From positions 44,877 through 91,350 of the forward strand of contig DIWB01000013.1 of the NCBI GenBank assembly GCA_002428385.1: 46,474 bases of DNA. The letters run 5' to 3'. Source of the DNA: Bacteroidales bacterium UBA6117 (lineage in GTDB: Bacteria > Bacteroidota > Bacteroidia > Bacteroidales > VadinHA17). Under the pieces are notes generated by a model. That model saw only the letters and a list, made by a program, of their open reading frames with translations, was not told the DNA's origin and ran no database searches. The position numbers and the translations under genes were made by a program. Shown in pieces: positions 1 to 8,484 of this stretch (positions are counted from its first letter, which is position 1; each line of letters begins with the position of its first letter).

Positions 1-38
1 TCTTCAGGCCTGTCCGGTTCAAGATCCAGATCTTCCAT
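1..38 (-). CDS. parC: DNA topoisomerase IV subunit A, N-terminal fragment (partial)
   Basis: The window opens inside this gene: an ATG at 38-36 reads MEDLDLEPDRPE leftward and runs off the edge. An in-frame TAA lies just upstream, so this ATG is the likely start; an AGAGG run touches it. It begins 24 bp after the stop of parE on the same strand. ParE is normally encoded next to ParC, which forms the A2B2 topoisomerase IV that decatenates daughter chromosomes. Only 12 residues are visible and they carry no diagnostic motif, so the name rests on position alone. Confidence 0.55.
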   Translation of the reverse strand, partial: MEDLDLEPDRPE

Positions 39-62
39 CCTCTGAATATCCTTTCTTATCTT

Positions 63-1910
63 TTAAACTTCCTGCTCAACGAGATCCTCCTCAACCCTGA
101 GGTTCTCAATTATGAAATCCTGCCTGTCGGGGGTGTTTTTTCCCATGTAGAACTCAAGATAGCCGTTGACAATGTCATTCTTCTTCATCCTGACGGGTTC
201 GAGTCTCATATCCTTTCCTATGAAATTCCTGAACTCATCGGGCGATATCTCTCCCAGACCCTTGAACCTGGTAATTTCCGGTGCAGGTCCAAGAGCCTTT
301 ATGGCTTTTGCCTTCTCATCCTGGGAATAGCAGTATTTTGTCTCCTTTTTGTTCCTCACTCTGAAGAGAGGTGTCTGCAGGATATAAACATGTCCTTTTC
401 TGACAAGGTCGGGAAAGAACTGGAGGAAGAAGGTAAGGAGCAGCAGTCTGATATGCATTCCGTCGACGTCGGCATCTGTTGCTATGACGACATTGTTGTA
501 GCGGAGGTCCTCCAGACCATCCTCAATGTTCAGCGCGGCCTGAAGCAGGTTGAACTCCTCGTTTTCGTAAACAATCTTCTTCGTAAGTCCATATGTATTT
601 AGCGGTTTGCCTCTCAGGCTGAAGACCGCCTGTGTTTCAACGTCGCGCGATTTAGTTATCGAACCGCTGGCGGAGTCTCCCTCTGTGATGAATATTGTTG
701 ACTCGAGTTTGCGTGGATCGTTGGTGCTGAAATGTATCCTGCAGTCGCGGAGTTTACGGTTGTGAAGGTTTACCTTCTTTGCCCTCTCCCTGGCAAGCTT
801 CTGGATCGACGAAATGGCTTTCCTCTCCTTTTCCGAGTCCTGAATCTTCTGAAGAAGGATCTTTGCCACTTCAGAATTCTTGTGGAGATAATCGTCGAGT
901 TGTTTCCTGACGAACTCGCCGATGAAATTCCTGACGGAAGGTCCCTGTGGGCCCATATCCCTGGAACCCAGTTTTGTCTTGGTCTGTGATTCAAAAATGG
1001 GCTCTTCAACCTTAATGCTTATCGCGGCAATTACTGATGCCTTGATGTCGGCCGGATCAAAGTCCTTCTTGTAAAAGTTATGGATCGTTTTAACGAATGC
1101 CTCCTTGAAGGCAGCCAGATGGGTTCCCCCCTGTGTTGTATTCTGTCCGTTGACAAAGCTGTAGTAATCCTCGCCGTACTGTGACCCGTGGGTGAATGCC
1201 AGTTCTATATCCTCACCCTTAAGATGGACTATGGGATATAAACCCTCTTTGCTCATGTTTTCGTTCAGAAGGTCAACGAGACCATTTTTGGAGAAAAACT
1301 TTGTACCGTTGAAATTGATTACCAGCCCGGCATTCAGGTACACGTAGTTTTTCAGCATTGAGTCTACGTATTCCGAGATGAAGAAGTATTTTCCGAACAT
1401 AGCCTCGTCGGGCTGGAAAATAACCTCAACACCGTTTTCCTCAGTGGTTGGCTCGAGAGGAAGATCCTTCACAATCAGTCCATGTGCAAACTCGCTCACC
1501 TTTATCTGCCCGTCGCGGATCGACCGGATGACAAACCTGCTCGACAACGCGTTTACGGCTTTTACCCCCACACCGTTAAGACCCACCGATTTCTTGAAAG
1601 CCTTGGAATCGTATTTGGCGCCGGTATTCATCCTGGAGACAACCTCAGTGACTTTTCCCAGGGGAATGCCTCTGCCGTAGTCGCGGACCCTAACCTCACT
1701 GCCGTTTATGGAAACATCGATTTTCTTTCCATAGCTCATCATGAATTCATCGACCGAATTATCCATCACCTCTTTCAGGAGAACATAAATACCGTCGTCC
1801 TGTGATGAGCCATCGCCCAGTTTCCCGATGTACATGCCGGGTCTAAGCCTGATATGCTCACGCCACTCGAGGGTTTTTATATGTTCTTCTGAATAACCGA
1901 CAACTGTCAT
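63..1910 (-). CDS. parE: DNA topoisomerase IV subunit B (ATPase subunit)
   Basis: This is the ATP-hydrolysing GHKL subunit of a type IIA topoisomerase. Visible in order: the RPGMYIGKLG segment near residue 24, the ATP-binding EVMDNSVDE helix near 47, the GRGIP loop, the TOPRIM motif TEGDSASG near 406, and the metal-binding DADVDGMHIR near 478. At 615 aa it lacks the long insertions of proteobacterial GyrB and matches Bacteroidota ParE. The reading frame stays open to an ATG at 1940, but the promoter-like TATATTTG sits inside those ten extra codons, and the ATG at 1910 (MTVVGYSEEH) gives the N-terminus expected for the family, so I chose 1910. parC follows 24 bp downstream, which supports ParE rather than GyrB. 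Confidence is high for the family and good for ParE over GyrB. Confidence 0.94.
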   Translation of the reverse strand: MTVVGYSEEHIKTLEWREHIRLRPGMYIGKLGDGSSQDDGIYVLLKEVMDNSVDEFMMSYGKKIDVSINGSEVRVRDYGRGIPLGKVTEVVSRMNTGAKYDSKAFKKSVGLNGVGVKAVNALSSRFVIRSIRDGQIKVSEFAHGLIVKDLPLEPTTEENGVEVIFQPDEAMFGKYFFISEYVDSMLKNYVYLNAGLVINFNGTKFFSKNGLVDLLNENMSKEGLYPIVHLKGEDIELAFTHGSQYGEDYYSFVNGQNTTQGGTHLAAFKEAFVKTIHNFYKKDFDPADIKASVIAAISIKVEEPIFESQTKTKLGSRDMGPQGPSVRNFIGEFVRKQLDDYLHKNSEVAKILLQKIQDSEKERKAISSIQKLARERAKKVNLHNRKLRDCRIHFSTNDPRKLESTIFITEGDSASGSITKSRDVETQAVFSLRGKPLNTYGLTKKIVYENEEFNLLQAALNIEDGLEDLRYNNVVIATDADVDGMHIRLLLLTFFLQFFPDLVRKGHVYILQTPLFRVRNKKETKYCYSQDEKAKAIKALGPAPEITRFKGLGEISPDEFRNFIGKDMRLEPVRMKKNDIVNGYLEFYMGKNTPDRQDFIIENLRVEEDLVEQEV

Positions 1911-1927
1911 TTTCCGGAATTTTTGCG

Positions 1928-1935
1928 CAAATATA
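1928..1935 (-). promoter_or_regulatory. Bacteroidota-type -7 promoter element for parE
   Basis: On the minus strand this reads TATATTTG, an exact match to the Bacteroidota primary-sigma -7 consensus TAnnTTTG. It ends 17 nt before the ATG at 1910, implying a very short leader. No clear -33 TTTG is seen at the usual spacing. Confidence 0.5.
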
Positions 1936-2106
1936 GTCATTTAGGGATTGACCGATCCCCCGAATTTTCAACAATCAGGCCTGTTTTTGAAACGCTGGGA
2001 CGCACCTGACCTGCCTGTCCGAAATATTTATCTGATTAATTGATTCTTATGCTGCATAACACATCATTTAACGGCGCACCATACATTGTTAATAAATGGT
2101 GGATAA

Positions 2107-3173
2107 TCAGACTATCCCCATCTGCTTCATCAGGAAAGCCGCATTCATCTTACGTGTTATGCCGTCGCGCAGGAGGTAATCGAATATGATTCATTCTGAC
2201 TAAGCGAATCTACAGTTCGCATGCTTGTGAAAAGTTTCACGGGAGTCAGGATCATTTTCCGGGCACAAACCGGGGCACCCGTCATTCCAAGTATCATGTT
2301 TACGGCGACTGTCCGCAGGAAGGTGCTTTTACCTGCCATATTGGCTCCGGTGATTATAAATACCCGGCCTTTGCCGCTAACTGAAAAATCGTTGCATACC
2401 CTTGTTTCACCCGAAAGCAGCGGATGGCCGAGTGCAACCGCTTCGAGGACTGGTTCACCCGCGGCAATTGAAGGAAAGCAGTAACCTGGATTGTTGGAGG
2501 CATGATTTGCAAGGCTGTTGAGAGCGTCAATCCATTCCCTGAGACTTCTTATCTCATTATCATCTAAAGGTTTTCCGAGTCCGCGGGCCGTAAATTTCTG
2601 GCGCCATTCAAGCTTTGCCGACAATTCCTTCACCGCCTCCTGCATAGGAAAAATGTCGTTCCTGAGTTCATACGGATCGAGAAGCCATGTCCATTCATCC
2701 GTCAGTTTTGCCTGGGGCAGATCTGTCACTACTGAAGGAATTTCGCTTACCCTGCCTGAACTTTCAGAGATGATCTCTGCGATATCGGTTATGAGTACCG
2801 AAAGATGTTTTTTCAGAAACCCGATATGCTTTTCCTGCACCCTTTGCCTGAACCGCAGAAAGGCTTCATCATCCCCGCCCGACCTCTTTTTAAGGAACTC
2901 CAGGGGCAGGTTCTCCAGCTGGGTAAGAATATTAAGGGAAATCACCATACCCGGGTCATACACGGGCTTGTATTCACTGACTTCAATGCTGTCGGGCGTT
3001 CCGAGCCTTTTTTTGAAGAACTTCCGTCTGGCTTTCTCCCAGACCTCGCTTATCAGGCCTCCTGAAACATCATCCTCGATAAGCGTAACTTTTCCAAGTC
3101 CTGCAACCTGTTCCTTAACCTCTGGCGGATGGACAATGTCAACCAGGCAGATCTCAGCGCCGGTTTCGGCCAT
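2107..3173 (-). pseudogene. MutS-family ATPase, disrupted by internal deletion and frameshift
   Basis: MutS-like proteins of this type carry a helical lever region followed by the MutS domain V ATPase. The open frame gives 338 aa and includes the Walker A motif GANMAGKST near residue 274 and TSMRTVDSLSQNESY near 313-327. It then runs into an unrelated tail, SITSCATA, and stops at 2157. In another frame, starting within a few bases of that point, the sequence reads YLLRDGITRKMNAAFLMKQM and stops at 2107, which is the normal C-terminus of this family. The Walker B (DE..), D-loop and H-loop segments, about 100 residues in intact relatives, are missing between the two. ATP hydrolysis should be lost. 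The gene is last in the hpt-adk-obg-PAP2-lplA-plsC run and begins 4 bp after plsC. The alternative is an assembly or sequencing deletion. The MutS assignment is firm; the exact subfamily is not. Confidence 0.85.
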
Positions 3174-3177
3174 TTCC

Positions 3178-3915
3178 TTAAGGGGTTCGTCGCAGTTCGC
3201 TTAGTTCCCTGGTTATAAAATTACTGAAATATAACGAAAGTGCATCCGGATCAGTGGTAGTGAACGATTCAGGAGGGACAGGATCAAATACCCTGACCTT
3301 TACCCTGTGACCGGTGGTGAAGATGAGACCGTGCTTCGGAAGAACCCCGCCCGAACCATCGAGAACGACGGGCAGAATCGGGACACCGGCATCGATAGCC
3401 ATCTGAAATGCCCCTCTCTTGAAAAAGCCCGGTTCTCCGTTAACCGATCTGGTTCCTTCCGGAAACATCATCACTGAAGTACCCCTCCTCTGCGACCTCA
3501 TCGATTTTTCCATCATCTTTTCCTTGCTCTCCTGGTCTCCCCTGTTGATCACTATATAATCGGCCATACGCAGGTACCATCCGAGGAAAGGTATTTTCAT
3601 GTTTTCTATCTTCGACACCCATTTAAGTCTGTAGCACAGGCAGTTAATGAAAAGAATGTCGAGGATCGACTGATGATTTGAAATTATTACAAAAGGGCCT
3701 CCTCCGGCAGCTTTTTCTCTTCCTTCTATCTTCAGTTTCCATATCGGGATCAGCCTGACCGCTAAAAGGCTTTGCCAGTTAAGCAGCCGGTGAATTACAA
3801 TCCGGTTTTTATCAAAGGGGAGGGTAATAATCCAGATCAGAAATGTAAGGGGGAAGCATACAACTATCAGGAGCGCTCCCGTCATCCATATAAAGACTGA
3901 TTCCAGAACATCCAT
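3178..3915 (-). CDS. plsC: 1-acyl-sn-glycerol-3-phosphate acyltransferase
   Basis: This membrane-bound enzyme adds the second acyl chain to lysophosphatidic acid, giving phosphatidic acid for phospholipid synthesis. The acyltransferase signature is complete: NHQSILD (the HX4D catalytic box), a later FPEGTRS glycerophosphate-binding block, and PVVLDGSGG. The N-terminus is a hydrophobic segment (ALLIVVCFPLTFLIW). I placed the start at the ATG at 3915 (MDVLESVF), giving 245 aa, because this clears the end of lplA at 3932; an ATG at 3951 or a TTG at 3954 would overlap lplA by about 20 bp. Length and motifs are normal for PlsC. It sits between lplA and the broken mutS-like gene in the same operon. 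Family assignment is firm; the exact acyl acceptor is inferred. Confidence 0.88.
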   Translation of the reverse strand: MDVLESVFIWMTGALLIVVCFPLTFLIWIITLPFDKNRIVIHRLLNWQSLLAVRLIPIWKLKIEGREKAAGGGPFVIISNHQSILDILFINCLCYRLKWVSKIENMKIPFLGWYLRMADYIVINRGDQESKEKMMEKSMRSQRRGTSVMMFPEGTRSVNGEPGFFKRGAFQMAIDAGVPILPVVLDGSGGVLPKHGLIFTTGHRVKVRVFDPVPPESFTTTDPDALSLYFSNFITRELSELRRTP

Positions 3916-3931
3916 ACCGGTCTTGTCTTGG

Positions 3932-4882
3932 TCAAAAGAGATTAAAAACATCAAATCCGGAGCTAAAGATATTCTCTTTTCCCAGAACTTCCCTTACGGA
4001 GTTTACCATATGCCTGCAACCTTTGAGTAAGCTGCCAGCATTTTCAAGTTCGGTATTACCAGTCAGCAGGCACTGATTTATAATCCCATCCTGCACTGTC
4101 AGGTCGCACAAGGCTTCCTTTCCTCCGTATTTAAACACCTTCCTCAAACGATAGGGAGGTCCGTAAGCATAAGTCCATTCCCACGATTTGTACCGGGTTT
4201 CAGCGAGTTCGCCTATCTGTCTTGTTTCATCGTCCGAAAGGGATGATTTGCATGAGCCGGGCTGATAAGAAAGGAACCATTCCAGCATCAGATCCCTGAA
4301 ATGCATTGTATCGCGGACAGTAGCGAGCATCCCTGAAAGGTTGGTTACCGGTGAGGGATTGGAACTCACCGCCCGGGTTTCATACACCGCAGTGTCTTTC
4401 CTTATGCACTTACTCAGGAAGTCAAGGTCAGCGCTGAAAAGGAGGGTCCCGTGATGGAGTACCCTGTTTCGGTATACATGTTCCGCGTTTCCCGATATCT
4501 TAAGACTTCCTACCTTCAGATCGTTCTTTCCTTCAAAACGGGCATCTATCCCGAGTGAAGCAAGGAAAGAGATGACCGGCAGGGTATATTTCCTGAAATC
4601 TATCTGTTTCCCTTCGGCGCTGTTGAGGATGAAGGTGAAATTCAGGTTCCCGGGGTCATGGAAAACAGTTCCTCCGCCTGAGATTCGGCGGATAACAGGA
4701 ATTTCATGTTCAGTGACAAACCGTGTATCGGCCTCTCTGTGAGGAATCTGATGTTTGCCTGTGATGACCGATCGATCATTGATACTGAGGAGAAAATATT
4801 CATCACCAGGTTTCCTGAGGAGAAACTCATCAGCTGCCAGGTTGAAATAAGGATCGGACGAAGGCAGGGTAATGCACTGCAT
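3932..4882 (-). CDS. lplA: Lipoate-protein ligase A
   Basis: LplA activates free lipoate with ATP and transfers it to the lysine of lipoyl domains in 2-oxoacid dehydrogenases and the glycine cleavage system. The sequence shows the biotin/lipoate ligase core: RRISGGGTVFHDPGNLN at residues 65-81, the lysine-bearing LKVGSLKISGNAEH segment near 125, and HHGTLLF a little later. The 316-residue length includes the C-terminal accessory domain common in bacterial LplA. It starts 9 bp after the PAP2 gene and is followed closely by plsC. The window also encodes LipA and LipB at 13140-14742, so the cell appears able both to salvage and to synthesise lipoate. Confidence 0.92.
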   Translation of the reverse strand: MQCITLPSSDPYFNLAADEFLLRKPGDEYFLLSINDRSVITGKHQIPHREADTRFVTEHEIPVIRRISGGGTVFHDPGNLNFTFILNSAEGKQIDFRKYTLPVISFLASLGIDARFEGKNDLKVGSLKISGNAEHVYRNRVLHHGTLLFSADLDFLSKCIRKDTAVYETRAVSSNPSPVTNLSGMLATVRDTMHFRDLMLEWFLSYQPGSCKSSLSDDETRQIGELAETRYKSWEWTYAYGPPYRLRKVFKYGGKEALCDLTVQDGIINQCLLTGNTELENAGSLLKGCRHMVNSVREVLGKENIFSSGFDVFNLF

Positions 4883-4891
4883 AAGTGTATG

Positions 4892-5446
4892 TTAAGTCCG
4901 CAACAGGGTTCTTTGTCCGTATAATGAGAACAATTTATAAACGCCCCAGCCGATGAAGGCGCCGAGTATTGCCCCTCCCAACACATCGCCCGGGTAATGG
5001 ACACCCAGGTAGATCCTGCTGTAACTGACCGCTGATGCCCAGAAGATAATAAAGAAGGTGTACCATTTTTTCCTGATGAACATGAGGCTCAGAAAGGCCA
5101 CATTGAATGAGTTTGCCGCATGGGATGAGACGAATCCGTACTTTCCGCCACATACTCCGTTCACCACATGAACAAGTCCCTGGAGTGAGGTCTCATGGCA
5201 TGGCCGCGGCCGGTCGACAAGGTACTTGATCATCACCGATGTACGGTCGGCGAGGAACACGGCAAGGGCTATGAACAACAGGAGAATCCAGAACTTCTTC
5301 CCGTACCTGAGTCCCAGACATATCAGGATTGCAATGTACAGAGGGGCCCAGACAAGTTTCATGCTGAGAAAGTACATAACTTTGTCCCAGAATGGTGAGT
5401 TTGCCGAGTTGAGAAAAAGAAAAAGCTGCTGATCAATCTGCTCCAT
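4892..5446 (-). CDS. PAP2-family membrane phosphatase, probably undecaprenyl-diphosphatase or lipid phosphatase
   Basis: Type 2 phosphatidic acid phosphatases remove phosphate from lipid phosphates at the membrane. All three motifs are present in 184 aa: K74-X4-DRPRP (motif 1), FVSSHAANSF around 105-114 in place of the usual PSGH (motif 2, catalytic His109), and SRIYLGVHYPGDVLGG at 143-158 (motif 3, His150 and Asp154). At least four hydrophobic helices are evident. Members of this family in Bacteroidota are often annotated as undecaprenyl pyrophosphatase (BcrC type) or PgpB, but the substrate cannot be read from the sequence. It sits 5 bp after obg and 9 bp before lplA, so it is almost certainly co-transcribed with them. 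Confidence 0.87.
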   Translation of the reverse strand: MEQIDQQLFLFLNSANSPFWDKVMYFLSMKLVWAPLYIAILICLGLRYGKKFWILLLFIALAVFLADRTSVMIKYLVDRPRPCHETSLQGLVHVVNGVCGGKYGFVSSHAANSFNVAFLSLMFIRKKWYTFFIIFWASAVSYSRIYLGVHYPGDVLGGAILGAFIGWGVYKLFSLYGQRTLLRT

Positions 5447-5451
5447 GCCTG

Positions 5452-6444
5452 TTAATAACTGTTCAGGGTCTTCCAGATCATATCCTTAAGTGTGGTGATA
5501 CCCTCGCCGGTGAGTGATGAGAAGAATACCCTCGGAAGATCAGGCAGGTCTTTCCTGAGTTCATTCCTTATCTCGTCGTCGGCCAGATCGGATTTTGAGA
5601 TACCCAGGAGCCGTCTTTTATCAAGGAGTTCCGGGTTATACATATGGAGTTCGTTTACCAGAATGTCGTATTCCTCCATGATGTTCCGGCTGTCGGCCGG
5701 AATTATGAACAACAGCATCGAGTTTCGTTCGATATGTCTGAGGAATCTGATTCCCAAACCCTTTCCCTCGTGAGCCCCTTCGATTATCCCGGGGATGTCG
5801 GCCATAACAAAAGATTTCCCTTCCCTGTATGACACGATTCCCAGGTTGGGAACAAGTGTTGTAAAAGGATAATCGGCAATTTTGGGTTTCGCGGCTGATA
5901 CAACCGACAGAAGTGTCGATTTACCGGCATTGGGGAAACCCACCAGGCCGACGTCGGCCAGAATTTTAAGTTCGAGAATGAATGCCTCCTCAATCCCGGG
6001 TTCTCCCGGCTGGGCAAATCTTGGAGTCTGGTGGGTAGCCGATTTGAAGTGATCATTGCCAAGTCCGCCGCGACCTCCTTCGGCAAGTATCTTTTCATCA
6101 CCGTGATCCGTTATCTCGAAGAGAATCTCGCCGGTACTTTCTTTTCTGGCGATTGTACCCAGAGGCACCTCTATGATTACATCCTTTCCATCGGCCCCGG
6201 TTGAGAGCTGATGACCGCCCGGGCCGCCGTTCTCAGCAAAAATATGCCGTTTGAATCTCAGATGCAGAAGGGTCCACATCTGGCTGTTGCCCCTGAGGAT
6301 TATATGGCCGCCCCGGCCTCCGTCGCCTCCGTCGGGCCCGCCCTTCGGGATGAATTTCTCCCTCCGCAGATGAGCGGAACCCGGACCTCCGTTGCCTGAA
6401 CGGCAGTAGATCTTTACGTAGTCGACGAAGTTGGAACTTGCCAT
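5452..6444 (-). CDS. obg: Obg-family GTPase (CgtA/ObgE)
   Basis: Obg GTPases bind the 50S subunit and link ribosome assembly to growth and stress signalling. The first ~158 residues are the glycine-rich Obg fold (GGPDGGDGGRGGH near 36-47, GGRGGLGNDHF near 123). The G domain follows with G1 GFPNAGKST at 169-177, FTT near 194, G3 DIPG at 216-219 and an SKSD-type G4 near 284. The 330-residue protein ends after the G domain, so the optional OCT domain is absent. Its ATG overlaps the adk stop codon by one base (TAATG), which implies translational coupling. High confidence. Confidence 0.96.
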   Translation of the reverse strand: MASSNFVDYVKIYCRSGNGGPGSAHLRREKFIPKGGPDGGDGGRGGHIILRGNSQMWTLLHLRFKRHIFAENGGPGGHQLSTGADGKDVIIEVPLGTIARKESTGEILFEITDHGDEKILAEGGRGGLGNDHFKSATHQTPRFAQPGEPGIEEAFILELKILADVGLVGFPNAGKSTLLSVVSAAKPKIADYPFTTLVPNLGIVSYREGKSFVMADIPGIIEGAHEGKGLGIRFLRHIERNSMLLFIIPADSRNIMEEYDILVNELHMYNPELLDKRRLLGISKSDLADDEIRNELRKDLPDLPRVFFSSLTGEGITTLKDMIWKTLNSY

Positions 6445-7025
6445 TATGAATCGATATGCCCGCTTATAAGAAAGCTGAGACGTCCGAAGATATCGTCGAT
6501 CGATCCGACTCCGTCAACAGGCTGGTAAATACCTCTTTGCTTGCAGAATTCAATAATAGGTTCCGTTTTGGCCTTATATACATCAATGCGGTTTTCAATC
6601 ACGGCCGGATCCTTGTCGTCGGGACGACCCGATAGTTCAGCCCTGAGGATCAGCCTTTTGACGAGTTCATCATGATCGACGTCGAGTACCAGCATGCTGT
6701 CGATCTTCATTCCTCTTTCATTGAGCATCGCTTCAAGCGCTTCGGTCTGTGCCACCGTACGGGGGAATCCGTCGAAGAGGAAGCCGGCAGAATCTTTCGT
6801 GCTGTCGATCTTACCCGCGATCATTTCAATCACCACCTCATCCGGAACAAGTTCGCCGGTTGCCATGATTGCACTCATCTTTTTTCCAAGCTCTGTTCCT
6901 GCTGCTATTTCAGCACGAAGCATATCGCCTGTGGAAAGATGTTTGAGGTTGAATTTTTCAGCCAGTCTCACCGACTGGGTTCCCTTACCGGATCCGGGAG
7001 GACCAAAAATCAAAAAGTTGAGCAT
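6444..7025 (-). CDS. adk: Adenylate kinase, short form
   Basis: Adenylate kinase interconverts ATP + AMP and 2 ADP and sets the adenylate energy balance. The P-loop GPPGSGKGT lies at residues 8-16, followed by LSTGDMLRAE (AMP binding), FDGFPRTVAQTEAL, and RAELSGRPDDKDPAVIENR in the LID region. The protein has 193 residues and no four-cysteine zinc LID, so it is the short-LID type usual in Bacteroidota. Its stop overlaps the obg start, and hpt ends 39 bp upstream on the same strand. Confidence 0.96.
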   Translation of the reverse strand: MLNFLIFGPPGSGKGTQSVRLAEKFNLKHLSTGDMLRAEIAAGTELGKKMSAIMATGELVPDEVVIEMIAGKIDSTKDSAGFLFDGFPRTVAQTEALEAMLNERGMKIDSMLVLDVDHDELVKRLILRAELSGRPDDKDPAVIENRIDVYKAKTEPIIEFCKQRGIYQPVDGVGSIDDIFGRLSFLISGHIDS

Positions 7026-7064
7026 AGATAATAATTTTATATTAATAAAGATTTGAAAAATTTC

Positions 7065-7607
7065 TCAGGGCACCAGGGTGTAAACAGCCGGGAGGTTTCT
7101 TCCCTCACCGTCGTAGTCGAGCCCGTAGCCCACAACGAAGTCGTTGGGTATTTCAAAGCCTACATAGTCGATATGGATGTTCTTCCTGTAGGCTTCAGGT
7201 TTGAGAAGCAGTGTTACTATACTTATTTCCCTGACATTCCTTATTATCAGGTTGTCGACCGTATGTTCGAGGGTAACGCCCGTATCGATGATGTCCTCGA
7301 TGATGATCACCGATTTGCCGTTCAGGTCTTCGTTCCATCCGATCAGTTCCCTGATTTCGCCCGAGGAACTTGTACCTGCATAGGATGCCAGTTTTATGAA
7401 TGTGATCCTGGCTTTCAGCTTTATTCTCCTGAAAAGGTCGGCTGCAAAAATGAACGATCCGTTGAGCACACCGACAAAGATAACCTCCTTACCTGCAAAA
7501 TCGTTGTTGATCCGGTCGGCAAGCTCAAGTACCTTGTCATGAAGGGCATCTTCGGGGATATATTCCCTGAATAATTTGTCGTGTATCTGTATTTCGGAAG
7601 CTGTCAT
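7065..7607 (-). CDS. hpt: Hypoxanthine phosphoribosyltransferase
   Basis: This purine-salvage enzyme converts hypoxanthine (often also guanine) and PRPP to IMP or GMP. The type I PRTase signature IIIEDIIDTGVTL is at residues 101-113, with VGVLNGSFIFAADL near 45-58 and SYAGTSSSGEIR near 75-86. Length (180 aa) is normal. It is the first gene of the minus-strand run ending in the mutS-like pseudogene and is divergent from purE, so purine salvage and de novo synthesis genes share an intergenic region of 84 bp. Confidence 0.95.
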   Translation of the reverse strand: MTASEIQIHDKLFREYIPEDALHDKVLELADRINNDFAGKEVIFVGVLNGSFIFAADLFRRIKLKARITFIKLASYAGTSSSGEIRELIGWNEDLNGKSVIIIEDIIDTGVTLEHTVDNLIIRNVREISIVTLLLKPEAYRKNIHIDYVGFEIPNDFVVGYGLDYDGEGRNLPAVYTLVP

Positions 7608-7629
7608 AATCCGGTAAAAAATATCACCG

Positions 7630-7637
7630 CGAAAATA
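7630..7637 (-). promoter_or_regulatory. Possible -7 promoter element for the hpt operon
   Basis: The minus strand reads TATTTTCG, one mismatch from the Bacteroidota TAnnTTTG consensus, about 22 nt before the hpt ATG. No good -33 element was found, so this is tentative. Confidence 0.3.
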
Positions 7638-7651
7638 TGAAAATAATAGCT

Positions 7652-7659
7652 TATTTTTG
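7652..7659 (+). promoter_or_regulatory. Bacteroidota-type -7 promoter element for purE
   Basis: TATTTTTG matches TAnnTTTG exactly and lies 32 nt before the purE ATG. It is back to back with the weaker candidate for the hpt operon on the other strand. Confidence 0.5.
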
Positions 7660-7691
7660 TTCTCATCAGGAAGTTAAATGAAAATATTAAG

Positions 7692-8198
7692 ATGGAACCA
7701 GTTGTCAGCATAATAATGGGAAGCACTTCCGACCTGCCTGTAATGGAGAAGGCGGCTCAGGTGCTCAACGATTTCAGGATACCTTTTGAGATAAACGCAC
7801 TGTCGGCTCACCGCACTCCCGAAGAAGTTGAAAAATTTGCCCTGGGAGCTGCAGGAAGAGGCATAAAGGTAATAATCGCGGCTGCAGGAATGGCTGCTCA
7901 CCTTCCCGGTGTTATTGCAGCGATGACTCCGCTGCCTGTTATTGGAGTTCCGATTAAGGCTTCGCTCGAAGGGCTCGACTCAATGCTTTCGATAATTCAG
8001 ATGCCTCCCGGAATCCCGGTGGCGACTGTTGGCATCAATGGCGCGCTGAACGCCGGAATCCTTGCCGCACAGATAATAGGGGCAGGCGACCCTGAGGTGA
8101 TGAATACTGTGGTAAAATACAAGGAAGGACTTAAGAAAAAGATCGTCGAGGCAAACGAGGAGCTGAAGAAGATCAAATTCCCGTTCAAGACGAACTGA
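7692..8198 (+). CDS. purE: N5-carboxyaminoimidazole ribonucleotide mutase
   Basis: PurE moves the carboxyl group of N5-CAIR to give CAIR in de novo purine synthesis. The sequence has GSTSDLPVMEKA at residues 10-21, SAHRTPEEVEKF near 38-49, and GMAAHLPGVIA around 75-85, all active-site segments of class I PurE. Length 168 aa is normal. No purK lies next to it in this window; it is a single-gene unit with its own promoter, divergent from hpt. Confidence 0.95.
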   Translation: MEPVVSIIMGSTSDLPVMEKAAQVLNDFRIPFEINALSAHRTPEEVEKFALGAAGRGIKVIIAAAGMAAHLPGVIAAMTPLPVIGVPIKASLEGLDSMLSIIQMPPGIPVATVGINGALNAGILAAQIIGAGDPEVMNTVVKYKEGLKKKIVEANEELKKIKFPFKTN

Positions 8199-8484
8199 AT
8201 TTTCCAGTGAGCCGCATTACCGGGAGCTGCAAATCCTTTCCATAATCTGAATTGCCAGAAATAACAACAAATTTTTATCGACTTACGATAATTTTTGATA
8301 TGATATTCGACAAATTTTTTACCTGAAACGATATGTGTTTTGAAGACAGATGATACTCGCCTGACCGTTTTACCCCCTGCCCCCTAAAGGAGGTCATTTT
8401 CTTAACTCCTTCTCAAAAATATTCCCTTTCCCATATCCTGGTTTCATATTTATTGCATAACTTGCTTAAGTTAACTGAAACAGT
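8199..8484 (+). other. Intergenic region after purE
   Basis: No gene is visible in these 286 bp. A C-rich patch at 8372-8384 followed by AAAGGAGGTC and a short T run could form a weak imperfect hairpin, but it is 170 bp past purE and is not a convincing terminator. I see no tRNA or riboswitch. Confidence 0.4.

Noticed and set aside
2077..2101. CACCAT...ATGGTG hairpin downstream of the mutS-like pseudogene
   Set aside because: Only a 6-bp stem with a 13-nt loop and no T tract on either strand; not a credible terminator, and part of it may be chance.
2518..3204. 228-residue plus-strand frame opposite the mutS-like gene
   Set aside because: Low-complexity Ser-rich translation typical of an antisense shadow; the minus strand carries clear MutS motifs.
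8372..8400. C-rich patch with a partly complementary AAAGGAGG after purE
   Set aside because: The stem is imperfect, far from the gene end and followed by only four T; it cannot be called a terminator or riboswitch.
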